Shown: piece by piece, positions 34,639 through 43,981 of the stretch | Layout of the letters: each line of letters begins with the position of its first letter | How positions within the stretch are numbered: position 1 is the stretch's first letter | Assembly: GCF_000455365.1 (NCBI RefSeq) | Contig: NZ_HG315684.1 | Coordinates: 962,659-1,026,658 of the forward strand | From: Halopiger djelfimassiliensis | Lineage (GTDB): Archaea; Halobacteriota; Halobacteria; Halobacteriales; Natrialbaceae | DNA length: 64,000 nt | Reading direction: 5' to 3' | Notes under the pieces: model-generated | Database searches by the model: none | What the model saw: the letters and a program-made list of their open reading frames with translations, nothing else | What the model was told of the DNA's origin: nothing | Translations under genes and position numbers: made by a program

Positions 34639-36219
34639 TCAGAGGTAGCCGAGATCCGCGAGTCGCTCCTTCGTTCCCTCGCGCATCGCGACGTCGGCTT
34701 CGCCGGTCGAGCCGACGTCCTCGAGCGGCTCGAACCGAGCCTCCAGCCGGGTTCGAAGCGACCGCACCGCCGCCGGTTCCGCGTCGGCGATGTCGGTTCG
34801 TTCGAACGGATCGGAGCCGACGTCGTGTAACCGTTCGAACCCGTCGTCGCCGCGGACGTACTTGTACTCGGCCGTCCGGACCGCCCGGAGCCGCCGGTCG
34901 AACGCCCGGACCCGCTTCGGCACGCTCCCGAACCGGGCCTCGAGCCGGTCGATCGACGGCTGCGGGGCGACGTACTCGGCGAAGACCGCGTCCCGAGGAT
35001 CCGACGCCGAATCCGGGTGCAGCGACCGGCTCGAGCCCTGCTCGAGCAGTTCGGGATCGTCGATGCCGGCCGTCTCGAGCACCGTTGCGGGAAGATCGAG
35101 TAACTGGACGAGGTCGGTTCGTCGACCGCCACCGGTGAACGGTCCGCCGTGGGCGACCAGCGGAACGTTGATCAGCGTATCGTAGAGGTTGTACTGGTGG
35201 CCGAAAAAGCCGTGTTCGCCGATGTGCTCGCCGTGATCCCCACAGACGACGAACAGGGTGTCCTCCCACTCGCCGGCGGCCTCGAGTGACCGTCGGAGCG
35301 TTGCGAGTTTGTCGTCGACGTAGGCGAGTGCGGCCCGGTAGAGACCGTTGAGCAGGACAAACTCCCGGTCGGAGAGATCGTACGCCCCGCAGTCGTAGGC
35401 CCGTGGGTCCTGTCGAATCGCGGTCGCCTCCTCGTAGGTCGCATCCGCCGGCAGGAACCGCTCGGCGTACTCCCGGGGCGGATCGTACTCGACGTGTGGT
35501 TCGATGAAGTTACAGAACAGGAACAACGGGCGGTCGTCCGTGCGGCGCTCGAGCCAGGTCCCGATCCAGTCGACCGACCGGGCGGCCCCGTCGTCGCCGG
35601 CCGGCTGGAGGAGTTCGCTGTAGAGAACGTTGGCGGCGTTGACCAGCGGGTTGCCGTCGAAAAGACGGTTTCGCGTCGCCTGCAGTTTCTCACGGAGGTC
35701 CTCCCCGCGGACGACCGCACCCATGTCCGCGTCCGATTGGATGTACTGCCAGCCTTTCCGGAGGGTGTCGAAGCCGCGGTCGAACCCGAACTCCTCGGTG
35801 ATCCAGGTGTTGTTCGAGACGCCGACCGTCCGGTAGCCGGCGTCGGCGAACGCTTCGGGGAGCGTTCGGAGCTGGTCGTCGAGGTACGTGTGATCGCCGT
35901 GGGTGCCGTGCTCGGACGGGAACAGGCCGGTAAACAGCGACGCGTGTGAAGGCAACGTCCACGGCGCGGTCGCGAAGGCGTTCTCGAACGTGGTGCCCTC
36001 GCCAGCCAGCCGGCACAACGTGGGGGTCGTTTGCGGACCGTCGCCCTCGTGACCGCTCGCGTCTCGCGCGGCCCCGGTCGGACCGGCAGCGGCGGAATCG
36101 GCGGCGACCGCACTCGGAACCGCACCGACGCTTTTCGATCGTGCCGTATCGAGAATCACGAGCACGACGTTCCGCACAGTAGTGTGTGACTCCGTGTCAC
36201 TCTCGTTTACATCGGCCAT
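34639..36219 (-). CDS. Sulfatase-like alkaline-phosphatase-superfamily hydrolase
   Basis: 526 residues from MADVNESDTE; an upstream MSGGG start is possible. Metal ligands: VLVILDTAR near residue 25, GDHGEHIGEHG in the middle. The catalytic position reads TLPSHASLFTG, with Thr where sulfatases have the formylglycine Cys or Ser. Such Thr enzymes act as phosphodiesterases or phosphoethanolamine/phosphoglycerol transferases, so a sulfatase activity should not be assumed. No membrane helix or signal is clear, so the location is uncertain. Confidence 0.88.
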   Translation of the reverse strand: MADVNESDTESHTTVRNVVLVILDTARSKSVGAVPSAVAADSAAAGPTGAARDASGHEGDGPQTTPTLCRLAGEGTTFENAFATAPWTLPSHASLFTGLFPSEHGTHGDHTYLDDQLRTLPEAFADAGYRTVGVSNNTWITEEFGFDRGFDTLRKGWQYIQSDADMGAVVRGEDLREKLQATRNRLFDGNPLVNAANVLYSELLQPAGDDGAARSVDWIGTWLERRTDDRPLFLFCNFIEPHVEYDPPREYAERFLPADATYEEATAIRQDPRAYDCGAYDLSDREFVLLNGLYRAALAYVDDKLATLRRSLEAAGEWEDTLFVVCGDHGEHIGEHGFFGHQYNLYDTLINVPLVAHGGPFTGGGRRTDLVQLLDLPATVLETAGIDDPELLEQGSSRSLHPDSASDPRDAVFAEYVAPQPSIDRLEARFGSVPKRVRAFDRRLRAVRTAEYKYVRGDDGFERLHDVGSDPFERTDIADAEPAAVRSLRTRLEARFEPLEDVGSTGEADVAMREGTKERLADLGYL

Positions 36220-36340
36220 ACTGCACACACCTCCACCGCTCATGCCGAAGGTCGCCCGCCCGGAGTATGCAGGTCGGTCGGCGGTCGACGTCACATCGGG
36301 GCGCGTTCGAGCTGCGGCGTCGACCGACAAACGGGCAGTG

Positions 36341-36347
36341 TATATAC
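36341..36347 (+). promoter_or_regulatory. TATA box of the ribokinase gene
   Basis: TATATAC at 36341-36347 lies 26-32 bases before the ATG at 36373, the spacing of a leaderless haloarchaeal promoter. The divergent sulfatase gene starts at 36219, so its promoter lies in the remaining 120 bases. Confidence 0.5.
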
Positions 36348-36372
36348 GTGGATACGCGACTCCGAAACATCG

Positions 36373-37329
36373 ATGAGCGAGGTCGTGAGCCTGGGGAGCA
36401 GTAACGTCGACCGAATCCAGTATCTGCCCGCCGAGCGGATCCGCGAACTCGAGAACCGCCACGGCTGGTTCCCGGCAGCCGGCGAAACCGTTCGCATCGA
36501 CGGCGTGACCGACGGGACCGTACTCGAGGGCCGGTCGTACCGGAACGTCGTCGGCGGGAAAGGGGCAAACCAGGCGGTCGCGGCGGCTCGCGCTTCCGCC
36601 GAAACGTCGCTTCTCGGGTGCGTCGGCGCTGACGAAGCCGAGTACGGGGTCCTCGAGACGCTTTCCGAGCGCGGCGTCGACGTCGACCGCGTGGCGATCA
36701 CCGACCGCGAAACCGGCAAGGCGTACGTCTTCGTCGACGACGACGGCGAATCGTGGATCGCCATCGTCGGCGGAGCCAACGACGCGGTCGACGAAGCGTA
36801 CCTCGACCGGCAGTACGACCGCATCAGGACGGCCGACGTGCTCTTGCTCCAAAACGAGATTCCGCGAGCCACGATGGACCGCCTGCTCGGGCGACTCGAG
36901 CGCGAGGCGATCCGACCGACGGTCGTTTTCAACCCGGCACCGGTCGGCGGGGCCGCGCCGCTGCTGGATCGGTCCGCGATCGATTTCGTCGTCGTCAACG
37001 AAACCGAGTACCGGGCGCTCGAGGACCGCCTCGCGGCCGTCGACGGAACTGTCGTCCGGACGCGGGGCGGCGACGACGTCATCGTTACGGGTTCGGTGAC
37101 ACACCGCGCCACGCCGCCGACCGTCGATCCGGTGGATACCACGGGCGCGGGGGATGCCTTCTGTGGCTACTTCGGGGCCGCGCTCGCGGACGGCGCTGCC
37201 GTCGAGCACGCGGTCGACGTCGCCACCGTCGCGGCCTCGATCGCGACCGAACGGGAGGGGGCACAAAGCGCGATTCCGCCCGCCGAGAGGGTTTTCGGAG
37301 TGCTCGAGGGCGGGGCGTCCTCCTTCTGA
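36373..37329 (+). CDS. rbsK: PfkB-family carbohydrate kinase, ribokinase-like
   Basis: 318 residues. N-terminal GSSNVDRIQYLP, substrate motif GGKGANQAVAAAR and C-terminal DTTGAGDAFCGYF (catalytic Asp in the anion-hole motif) are intact, as in ribokinase. It phosphorylates ribose or a related sugar with ATP. No ribose transporter is adjacent, so the exact sugar is uncertain. A good TATA box precedes it. Confidence 0.85.
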   Translation: MSEVVSLGSSNVDRIQYLPAERIRELENRHGWFPAAGETVRIDGVTDGTVLEGRSYRNVVGGKGANQAVAAARASAETSLLGCVGADEAEYGVLETLSERGVDVDRVAITDRETGKAYVFVDDDGESWIAIVGGANDAVDEAYLDRQYDRIRTADVLLLQNEIPRATMDRLLGRLEREAIRPTVVFNPAPVGGAAPLLDRSAIDFVVVNETEYRALEDRLAAVDGTVVRTRGGDDVIVTGSVTHRATPPTVDPVDTTGAGDAFCGYFGAALADGAAVEHAVDVATVAASIATEREGAQSAIPPAERVFGVLEGGASSF

Positions 37330-37398
37330 GTGGCCGGCTAGCTCGCAGTCGTCGACCCCGGCACAACGAGTAACTGCTTCGACGGTGACGGGACGCCC

Positions 37399-37740
37399 AT
37401 GGGTGACGATGTCGACGACCCCACGACCGAACTGCCGTCGACCGCCGGCGAGTTCGCGGCCGAATACCCGGACGTCTGGGACCGGTACGCCGATCTGGGC
37501 GCATCCTGTTCGGCCGCGGGACCGATCGACGACGAGACGAAACGGCTCGTCAAACTCGGGCTGTCCGTCGCCGCCCAGTCGGAAGGAGCCGTCCACTCCC
37601 ACGTCCGGCGCGGTCTCGAGGAGGGCGTCGATCCGGACGCGCTGAAACAGGTCGCCGTCCTCTCGATCCCGACGGTCGGGTTTCCCCAGGCGATGGCCGC
37701 GTTAAGCTGGATCGAGGACCTGACCGAGGAGTCGGCCTGA
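37399..37740 (+). CDS. Carboxymuconolactone decarboxylase/AhpD-like protein
   Basis: 113 residues with the AhpD fold pattern: IDDETKRLVKLGLSVAAQSEGAVHSHVRRGLEEGVDPDALKQVAVLSIPTVGFP. In AhpD-type peroxidase partners a CxxC pair sits in the segment that here reads SEGAVHSH, so the redox cysteines are absent. The protein is therefore more likely a decarboxylase-like or structural relative. It is 46 bases upstream of truA in the same direction. Confidence 0.82.
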   Translation: MGDDVDDPTTELPSTAGEFAAEYPDVWDRYADLGASCSAAGPIDDETKRLVKLGLSVAAQSEGAVHSHVRRGLEEGVDPDALKQVAVLSIPTVGFPQAMAALSWIEDLTEESA

Positions 37741-37786
37741 CGGCCATTCGACGCCCCTAACACGCTGGCTCGAGTGCGTCGAACCG

Positions 37787-38632
37787 ATGGCTCCGCGCGC
37801 GTTTCGTCTCGCCTACGACGGAAGCGACTACTACGGCTTCCAGCGCCAGCCCGACGTGGCCACCGTCGAGGACGCCCTGTTCGACGCCCTGCGCGCACTC
37901 GGGGTGCTCGAACCCGACGCCGACAAGCCCGACGCCTACGCCGCGGCCGGCCGGACCGACGCGGGCGTCTCGGCGCTCGCCCAGACCGTCGCGCTCGAGG
38001 CCCCCGACTGGCTCACGCCGCGGGCGCTGAACGCCGAACTCCCCGCGGACGTCCGGGCGTGGGCGGCCGCCGACGCGCCCGCTGGCTTTCACGCGACTCA
38101 CGACGCGACCCGCCGGGAGTACACGTACCACCTGTACGCGCCGCTCGAGGCGGGCCGTTCGGAACCCGCGAGCGATCGGCCCGTCGACGACGACCGGTTC
38201 GCGGCCGCCTGCGAAGCCCTTTCCGGGACACACGACTTCCACAACCTCACCCCCGACGACCACAACACCGAACGCTCGCCGACCGTGGCGGCGACCCGCG
38301 ACGGCGACTACCTCGTGGTCACCGTCTCGGCGGGCGGCTTCGCCCGCGAACTCGTTCGGCGGCTGGTCTCGCTCGCCCGCGCGGTCGGGACCGGCGACGC
38401 CCCGCTCGAGAAAATCGACCGGGCGCTCGCCCCGACTCCGCTCCCGGGACACGAAGGGATCGCGCCCGCGCCGCCGGAGCCGCTCGTTCTGACCGACGTC
38501 AGCTATCCCGACCTCGCGTTCGCAGTCGACGCGCAAGCGGCTGCAAGCACACGGGAGATCTTCGAGACGCGGCGCGTCCAGCGACGGACCGGTGCTCGAG
38601 TGGCCGGACAGGTGGCCGACGGCGTCCGCTGA
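37787..38632 (+). CDS. truA: tRNA pseudouridine(38-40) synthase TruA
   Basis: 281 residues. The motif AAGRTDAGVSA holds the catalytic Asp58, preceded by AYDGSDYYGFQRQP. ALSGTHDFHNLTPDD and GGFARELVRRLVSLARAVG are the other TruA signatures. It isomerises uridine to pseudouridine in the anticodon stem of many tRNAs. Probably cotranscribed with the AhpD-like gene upstream. Confidence 0.95.
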   Translation: MAPRAFRLAYDGSDYYGFQRQPDVATVEDALFDALRALGVLEPDADKPDAYAAAGRTDAGVSALAQTVALEAPDWLTPRALNAELPADVRAWAAADAPAGFHATHDATRREYTYHLYAPLEAGRSEPASDRPVDDDRFAAACEALSGTHDFHNLTPDDHNTERSPTVAATRDGDYLVVTVSAGGFARELVRRLVSLARAVGTGDAPLEKIDRALAPTPLPGHEGIAPAPPEPLVLTDVSYPDLAFAVDAQAAASTREIFETRRVQRRTGARVAGQVADGVR

Positions 38633-38740
38633 CTCGAGCGCAATCGAGCGCGTCGGCATCGCGCTCGTGCCGGCGACGGTGACGCCGACCGCTCGAGCCG
38701 TGGACGAGCGCTTTTTATGCGGGAAGACGGATGACAGCGC

Positions 38741-38983
38741 ATGGAACTGTCGCCGGAAGAGTACGGTGCCTACTGGCGCGCGTCGATCTACATCGCGGCC
38801 GGCGTACTGATCGTCGTTCTGGGGTATCGCTTCGTCGTGTCACTGCTGTTTTCCTATCCGAATATCGGCGCGACCGCGTTCGGCGCGTTCCTGTTCGCTG
38901 CGCTCGTGTTCATCGGCACGTTCGCGGCGATGCTCGGCGTCGCGCGGGTCGTCCGAACCGCCGTCGACGCCGAGATGCGATAA
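38741..38983 (+). CDS. Small two-helix membrane protein
   Basis: 80 residues with two hydrophobic helices (about 15-36 and 45-68) and a short basic C-terminus. Function unknown; such proteins recur in haloarchaeal genomes. A TTTTTATGC element at 38710-38718 could be its TATA box. Confidence 0.7.
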   Translation: MELSPEEYGAYWRASIYIAAGVLIVVLGYRFVVSLLFSYPNIGATAFGAFLFAALVFIGTFAAMLGVARVVRTAVDAEMR

Positions 38984-39031
38984 GCCGGACGAACCCGGAG
39001 CCGCCGCCCGGCGGTTGACGTCCCCTCGCCG

Positions 39032-40420
39032 TCACCGATCCCACTCGAGGGGCCAGATCTCCGCCGCGTGCATCCCCGGCTCGTACTCCTGTTCCCGCAA
39101 CCGCTCGCGCAGGTCCCGCTCGTCGATCCGCGGGACCGTCGCTTTCGTCAGTTCGCGAACCAGCAGCGCCGTCAATATCGCGTGTTCCCGGAGGTTCCGG
39201 GGATCGACCTTGTCCCGCGTGTCGGCCGCCGTGTGTCCCCAGCCACGGCCCCGCTCGCCGCCCTCGGACGGCTCGCTGTGGAGTTGCAGCGTCGGCACAC
39301 CGGCACGCAGGAACGGCCAGTGATCGCTGAACGGGTGCGGGTCCTCGTCGTGGACGACCGGCTGTCCGGCGTCGCTCGCTACCTCGTCGGCCAGTCCCTC
39401 GAGCGCCGCCGATCCGTGTGATAACGCCTGCAGGTTCCGAAACCGTCCGGCACCATCGACGTTGACGACGGCACGGATCGACTCGAGAGGCAACGTCTCG
39501 GCTACGGCTTCGGCACCGAGCAGGCCGATCTCCTCGCAGCCGACGCCCGCGATCCTGACGCGACAGTCGAGGTCGTCCTCGATCGCCGCGAGGATCGCGG
39601 TCGCACCGGCGACGGTCGCGATGCCACAGCCGTTGTCGAGCGCCCCCTCGGTGACGTCGTGGGCGTCGTAATGGGCGAGGAGGAGCACCTCGTCGTCGGC
39701 CGCCTCGTGGCCGAGCGTCCCGTGAACGTTCTGGCTCGTCCCTGCTTGGGTGCTCGCGTCGACACGAACTCGGGCTCGAGCCCCGCGGTCGGCGTACTCA
39801 GTGAGCCAGTCGTGGGTCTCGGCGCTGACGCCGACGCCCGGAACGGCGGCCTCGCCGTCGAACCGCAACGCACCGGTCGGGGGCAACTGGCCGGCGACGT
39901 GGTTGCCGAAGATGAACGCCTTCGCACCCGCGGCGACCGCGTGCCCGTATGTCTCCATCCGGTGGACGAACCGCTGGCCCGGCGGCGTGGTCGTGCTCGC
40001 GACGGCGATTCCCCCCTGAAGGTCGGCGTCTTCGATCTCGTCGGGCGTGCCGTAGCCGACGTCGACCAGCGGCCCCTCGACGTCGCCGGCCGGCGAGTAC
40101 GGCAGGGCGAGCGCCTCGAACGATCGATCGACGCCCGTCGGCTCGTCGTCCGCCGAGAACGGTTCCGTCCCGACCACGGCGAACTCCGTCGTTCCGCGTT
40201 GCCAGTACTGCATCGGAAACTCCGCGAGACGGACCTCGCCGAGTCCTGCATCGGCCAGCGTCTCGCGGACGATCTCGGCGGCCCGCCGTTCCGCCGGCGA
40301 TCCCCCCATCCGGTGTGGGAGCGCGGTCAATCGCGTCAGCAGGTTCCACGGTCGCTCGTCGGTCCACGCGCGACCGAGCGCGCGCTCGAGGTCGGCCGGC
40401 TCGGATCGGCTGTCAGCCAT
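39032..40420 (-). CDS. M28-family zinc aminopeptidase-like protein
   Basis: 462 residues. A protease-associated (PA) insert is followed by the catalytic domain. Zinc ligands are seen in LLAHYDAHD, GCGIATVAG, VGCEEIGLLGAEA and VNVDGAG, with the late His in HDEDPHPFSDHWPF and LQLHSE. M28 peptidases are co-catalytic two-zinc enzymes that trim N-terminal residues. No signal peptide is seen, so it probably acts on cytoplasmic peptides. Confidence 0.9.
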   Translation of the reverse strand: MADSRSEPADLERALGRAWTDERPWNLLTRLTALPHRMGGSPAERRAAEIVRETLADAGLGEVRLAEFPMQYWQRGTTEFAVVGTEPFSADDEPTGVDRSFEALALPYSPAGDVEGPLVDVGYGTPDEIEDADLQGGIAVASTTTPPGQRFVHRMETYGHAVAAGAKAFIFGNHVAGQLPPTGALRFDGEAAVPGVGVSAETHDWLTEYADRGARARVRVDASTQAGTSQNVHGTLGHEAADDEVLLLAHYDAHDVTEGALDNGCGIATVAGATAILAAIEDDLDCRVRIAGVGCEEIGLLGAEAVAETLPLESIRAVVNVDGAGRFRNLQALSHGSAALEGLADEVASDAGQPVVHDEDPHPFSDHWPFLRAGVPTLQLHSEPSEGGERGRGWGHTAADTRDKVDPRNLREHAILTALLVRELTKATVPRIDERDLRERLREQEYEPGMHAAEIWPLEWDR

Positions 40421-40515
40421 ACGTCCCCATCCATCCCGATCGACAAAAGCGCCGGTACGGTCGCGATCGACTGTGGTTCGATACCCTTTACCACCTTCGA
40501 TCCAAAATCGCGCCC

Positions 40516-42309
40516 ATGAGTTCCGTTCCCGAACGGTCCGAGGTCGACGAGGAGTACACCTGGGACCTCGAGAGCATTTACGCGAGCGACGACGACTGGG
40601 AAGCCGCCTACGAGGGCGTCGCCCAGCGCGTCGAAGAACTCGCGGCCTACGAGGGGCAGGTCACCGACGACGCGGCCACCCTCCTCGACGTACTCGAGCT
40701 TCGCGACGCGGTCATGCGCGAGGTCTCGACGGTCGCGGCCTACGCCAGAATGCGCCGTGACGAGGATACGACCGACCAACACTATCAGGCGCTGACCGCC
40801 CGCGCCCAGTCGCTGGCGGCCGACGCCCAATCCGCGGCCTCCTTTATCGACCCCGAGATTCAGGAGTTGACCCGCGAGGAGTTCGAGGCGATGGTCGAGA
40901 CGGAGCCCGATCTCGAGACCTACGACCACTACGTCGACGACGTACTCCGGATGAAACCCCACACGCGCTCGGCGGAGGTCGAGGAACTGCTCGCCGACCT
41001 GAGTGAGGTGACCGGGGCGACGGGAGAGGTGTACAACATGCTCTCGAACGCGGACATGGCGTTTCCGACCGTCGAGGGCCCCGACGGTGACTCCGTCGAG
41101 ATCACCCAGAGCAACTTCACGAACCTGCTCAAACGTCCCGACCGGGAGTTCCGTCGCCGCGTGTACGAAGGGTATTTCGACGAGTGGGAGTCGATGCGAA
41201 ATACGGTCGCAACCGCCTACAAAAACAGCGTCAAGGCCGACGTCAAGACGGCCCAGGCGCGTCACTACGACACCGCTCGGGAAGCCGCTCTCGACGGGCC
41301 GAACGTTCCCGTCGAGGTCTACGACACGCTCGTCGAGAGCGTTCACGACAACCTCGAGAAGCTCCACCGCCACGCCGAACTCAAACGCGAGGCCCTCGAC
41401 GTCGACGACCTCCGGATGTGGGACCTCTACATGCCACTGACCGGCGACGAAGGCCCCGACATCGAGTACGAGCGGGCGACCGACTACGTCGTCGACTCGC
41501 TCGCACCGCTCGGCGAGGAGTACCAGTCCCGCGTGGCCGAGGGGCTGGACTCGCGCTGGGTCGACGTCTACGAAAACGAAGGCAAACAGTCGGGCGCGTA
41601 CTCCGGGGGCACCTACGACACCCAGCCGTTTATCCTGATGAACTATCAGGACGACATCTCCTCGATGTACACCCTCGCCCACGAACTGGGCCACTCGATG
41701 CATTCGGAGCTTACCACGGAAGAACAGCCCTACGTCTACTCGAACTACGAGATTTTCGTGGCCGAAGTCGCCAGCACGGTCAACGAGGCGCTGTTGACCC
41801 GGCACCTGCTGGAGACGGTCGACGACCCCGAGTTCCGCAAGCACGTCCTGAACGAGTTCCTCGAGCGGGTCCGATCGACGCTGTACCGCCAGACGCTGTT
41901 CGCGGAGTTCGAACACGAGACCCACCGCCTCGAGGAAGCGGGCGAGCCGCTCACGGCGGACCGATTCGACGAGATCTACCGCGGACTCAAGGACGAGTAC
42001 TACGACCCGGCCGTCGTCGACGACCGGATCGCCCGCGAGTGGATGCGCATCCCGCACTTCTATCGGGCCTTCTACGTCTACCAGTACGCGACCGGCATCT
42101 CCGCCGCGCTCGCGATCACCGACCGGATCTTCGAACGGGGACAAGCGGCAGCCGACGACTACCTCGAGTTCCTGCGTCGTGGCTCCCGCGAGTATCCGCT
42201 CGAACTCCTCCGGACGGCCGGCGTCGACATGAGTACGTCGGAGCCGATCGACCGCGCGCTCGCGATGTACGGCGACCGCCTCGACGAAATGGAAACGTTG
42301 CTGGAGTGA
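40516..42309 (+). CDS. pepF: Oligoendopeptidase F
   Basis: 597 residues from MSSVPERSEVDEEYTWDLES. The zinc motif HELGH is at residues 389-393, with EVASTVNEALL downstream supplying the third ligand Glu. M3 family metallopeptidases cleave short peptides of 7-17 residues, generated for instance by the proteasome. It precedes the PAN gene by 107 bases in the same direction, which suggests linked protein turnover. Confidence 0.94.
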   Translation: MSSVPERSEVDEEYTWDLESIYASDDDWEAAYEGVAQRVEELAAYEGQVTDDAATLLDVLELRDAVMREVSTVAAYARMRRDEDTTDQHYQALTARAQSLAADAQSAASFIDPEIQELTREEFEAMVETEPDLETYDHYVDDVLRMKPHTRSAEVEELLADLSEVTGATGEVYNMLSNADMAFPTVEGPDGDSVEITQSNFTNLLKRPDREFRRRVYEGYFDEWESMRNTVATAYKNSVKADVKTAQARHYDTAREAALDGPNVPVEVYDTLVESVHDNLEKLHRHAELKREALDVDDLRMWDLYMPLTGDEGPDIEYERATDYVVDSLAPLGEEYQSRVAEGLDSRWVDVYENEGKQSGAYSGGTYDTQPFILMNYQDDISSMYTLAHELGHSMHSELTTEEQPYVYSNYEIFVAEVASTVNEALLTRHLLETVDDPEFRKHVLNEFLERVRSTLYRQTLFAEFEHETHRLEEAGEPLTADRFDEIYRGLKDEYYDPAVVDDRIAREWMRIPHFYRAFYVYQYATGISAALAITDRIFERGQAAADDYLEFLRRGSREYPLELLRTAGVDMSTSEPIDRALAMYGDRLDEMETLLE

Positions 42310-42415
42310 GAACACGGGCCGTGTCGGCATCTGCAGACGGGATCGCCGCCGGACGGAAATCCGTCCGCGACCCAAAGGCACATTTATCGTGGGGGACTTA
42401 TCCGTGCACAGCAAG

Positions 42416-43648
42416 ATGTCTCGAAGCCCGTCTCTCCCCGAACGACCTCACCGCGATATCGATCCCGATCTCCCCGACGACGAGCGGCTCGAGGCGCTCC
42501 GCGGGCACTACGAGGACCTCGTAGCGGTCAACGAACAGCTCTCCGAACAGCTCGACGAGGCCGGCGAGCGTCGCCAGCAACTCCGCGACAAGGTCGACCG
42601 CGTCGAACGCGAAAACGAGACGCTCAAGGGTTCGTCGCTGTACATCGCGACCATCGAGGACGTGATGGACGACGGCGAGGTCGTCGTCAAACAACACGGC
42701 AACAATCAGGAGGTGCTGACCGACGTCTCGCCGCGGATCGCCGACCGCGTCGACGCCGGCGACCGCGTCGCCGTCAACGATTCCTTTGCGATCCAGACGG
42801 TGTTAGACGCCGAAACCGACGCCCGCGCCCAGTCGATGGAGATCACCGAGAAGCCGGAGGTCGGCTACGAGGACATCGGCGGCATCGACGAGCAGGTCCG
42901 CGAAGTCCGCGAGGCCGTCGAACAGCCCCTCGCCCAGCCGGAACTCTTCGACGAGGTCGGGATCGAACCCCCAAGCGGCGTCCTGCTGTACGGGCCGCCG
43001 GGGACGGGCAAGACGATGCTGGCGAAGGCCGTCGCCACCCAGACCGACGCCACCTTCATCAAGATGGCCGGCTCGGAACTGGTCCGCAAGTTCATCGGCG
43101 AGGGCTCGCGGCTCGTTCGCGACCTCTTCGAGATGGCCCGCGAGCGCGAACCCGCAATCATCTTCATCGACGAGATCGACGCCATCGCCACCACCCGCTC
43201 GGAGTCCAAAACGTCGGGCGACGCCGAGGTCCAGCGGACGATGATGCAACTCTTGAGCGAGATGGACGGCTTCGAGGCCCGCGGCGAGATCCGCATCATC
43301 GCCGCCACCAACCGCTTCGACATGCTCGATCGCGCCATCCTCCGGCCCGGCCGGTTCGATCGACTGATCGAGGTACCCGAACCCGACCGCGAGGGCCGCG
43401 AGCAGATCCTCGAGATCCACACCCGCGAGATGAACGTCGCCGACGAGGTCGACTTCGGGTCCCTCGCCGACGAAACCGAGGGCTACTCCGGAGCCGACAT
43501 CGAAAGTCTGGCCACCGAGGCCGGCATGTTCGCCATCCGTAACGACCGCGACGAGGTCCGCCACGCGGACTTCACCGACGCCCTCGAGAAGATCGAAAAC
43601 GACGACTCGAGCGACGTCGTCTCCTCTGCGGGTTACTTCTACCAATAA
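42416..43648 (+). CDS. pan: Proteasome-activating nucleotidase PAN
   Basis: 410 residues from MSRSPSLPERPHRDID. An N-terminal coiled coil (about 25-75) leads to an OB domain. The AAA+ domain has Walker A GPPGTGKT at 193-200, Walker B IIFIDEIDAIA and an arginine finger region (RPGRFDR). The last three residues FYQ form the HbYX motif that opens the proteasome gate. A hexameric ATPase that unfolds substrates for the 20S core. A TATA-like CATTTATCG at 42381-42389 precedes it. Confidence 0.97.
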   Translation: MSRSPSLPERPHRDIDPDLPDDERLEALRGHYEDLVAVNEQLSEQLDEAGERRQQLRDKVDRVERENETLKGSSLYIATIEDVMDDGEVVVKQHGNNQEVLTDVSPRIADRVDAGDRVAVNDSFAIQTVLDAETDARAQSMEITEKPEVGYEDIGGIDEQVREVREAVEQPLAQPELFDEVGIEPPSGVLLYGPPGTGKTMLAKAVATQTDATFIKMAGSELVRKFIGEGSRLVRDLFEMAREREPAIIFIDEIDAIATTRSESKTSGDAEVQRTMMQLLSEMDGFEARGEIRIIAATNRFDMLDRAILRPGRFDRLIEVPEPDREGREQILEIHTREMNVADEVDFGSLADETEGYSGADIESLATEAGMFAIRNDRDEVRHADFTDALEKIENDDSSDVVSSAGYFYQ

Positions 43649-43652
43649 CAAC

Positions 43653-43729
43653 CGAAATTTTATTCTGCGGTCTGTCGCGCTTGCGCCAGCGTTGCTGCCA
43701 CAAGCGCGACGGCCCTCGATAAAATTTCG
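43653..43729 (+). terminator. Nested inverted repeats after pan
   Basis: An outer 11-bp perfect pair (43653-43663 with 43719-43729, CGAAATTTTAT/ATAAAATTTCG) encloses an inner 10-bp perfect pair (43674-43683 with 43701-43710, GTCGCGCTTG/CAAGCGCGAC). The transcript could fold into one long branched hairpin starting a few bases after the pan stop. It may terminate, or protect the 3' end of pan mRNA. Confidence 0.5.
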
Positions 43730-43981
43730 ATCAAAAGCACTCCTCCCTCCGTTCTCTCGCTCCCTTCGGTCGGTCGTTCACATCGGTCGTCGGCCCGCTC
43801 GTTCGCGCCGGTGGCGCTCACTCACGGCTGCACCGTTCGCATATCCGAGGCGGCTTCGCCGCCTCGCTTCCCTCGCGGTGAGCGTCGGGGTGCCGCCTGC
43901 CCTTCCCCGGTTCGCGGAGCCGTCAGCGCTTCCGGCTCCGCTCACGGCCCGCGACAGTCCTGTCATGCTGTTTGTTTTTAC
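43730..43981 (+). other. GC-rich intergenic stretch
   Basis: Between pan and the GNAT fragment. It contains a perfect GGCGGCTTCGCCGCC hairpin near 43850-43866 and several Ser/Arg-only frames with no protein-like composition. No gene seen. Confidence 0.4.

Noticed and set aside
36220-37602. Long minus-strand frame joined to the sulfatase
   Set aside because: It is antisense to the ribokinase gene and has no domain of its own.
39949-40515. Upstream extension of pepF
   Set aside because: Low-complexity translation antisense to the M28 peptidase gene.
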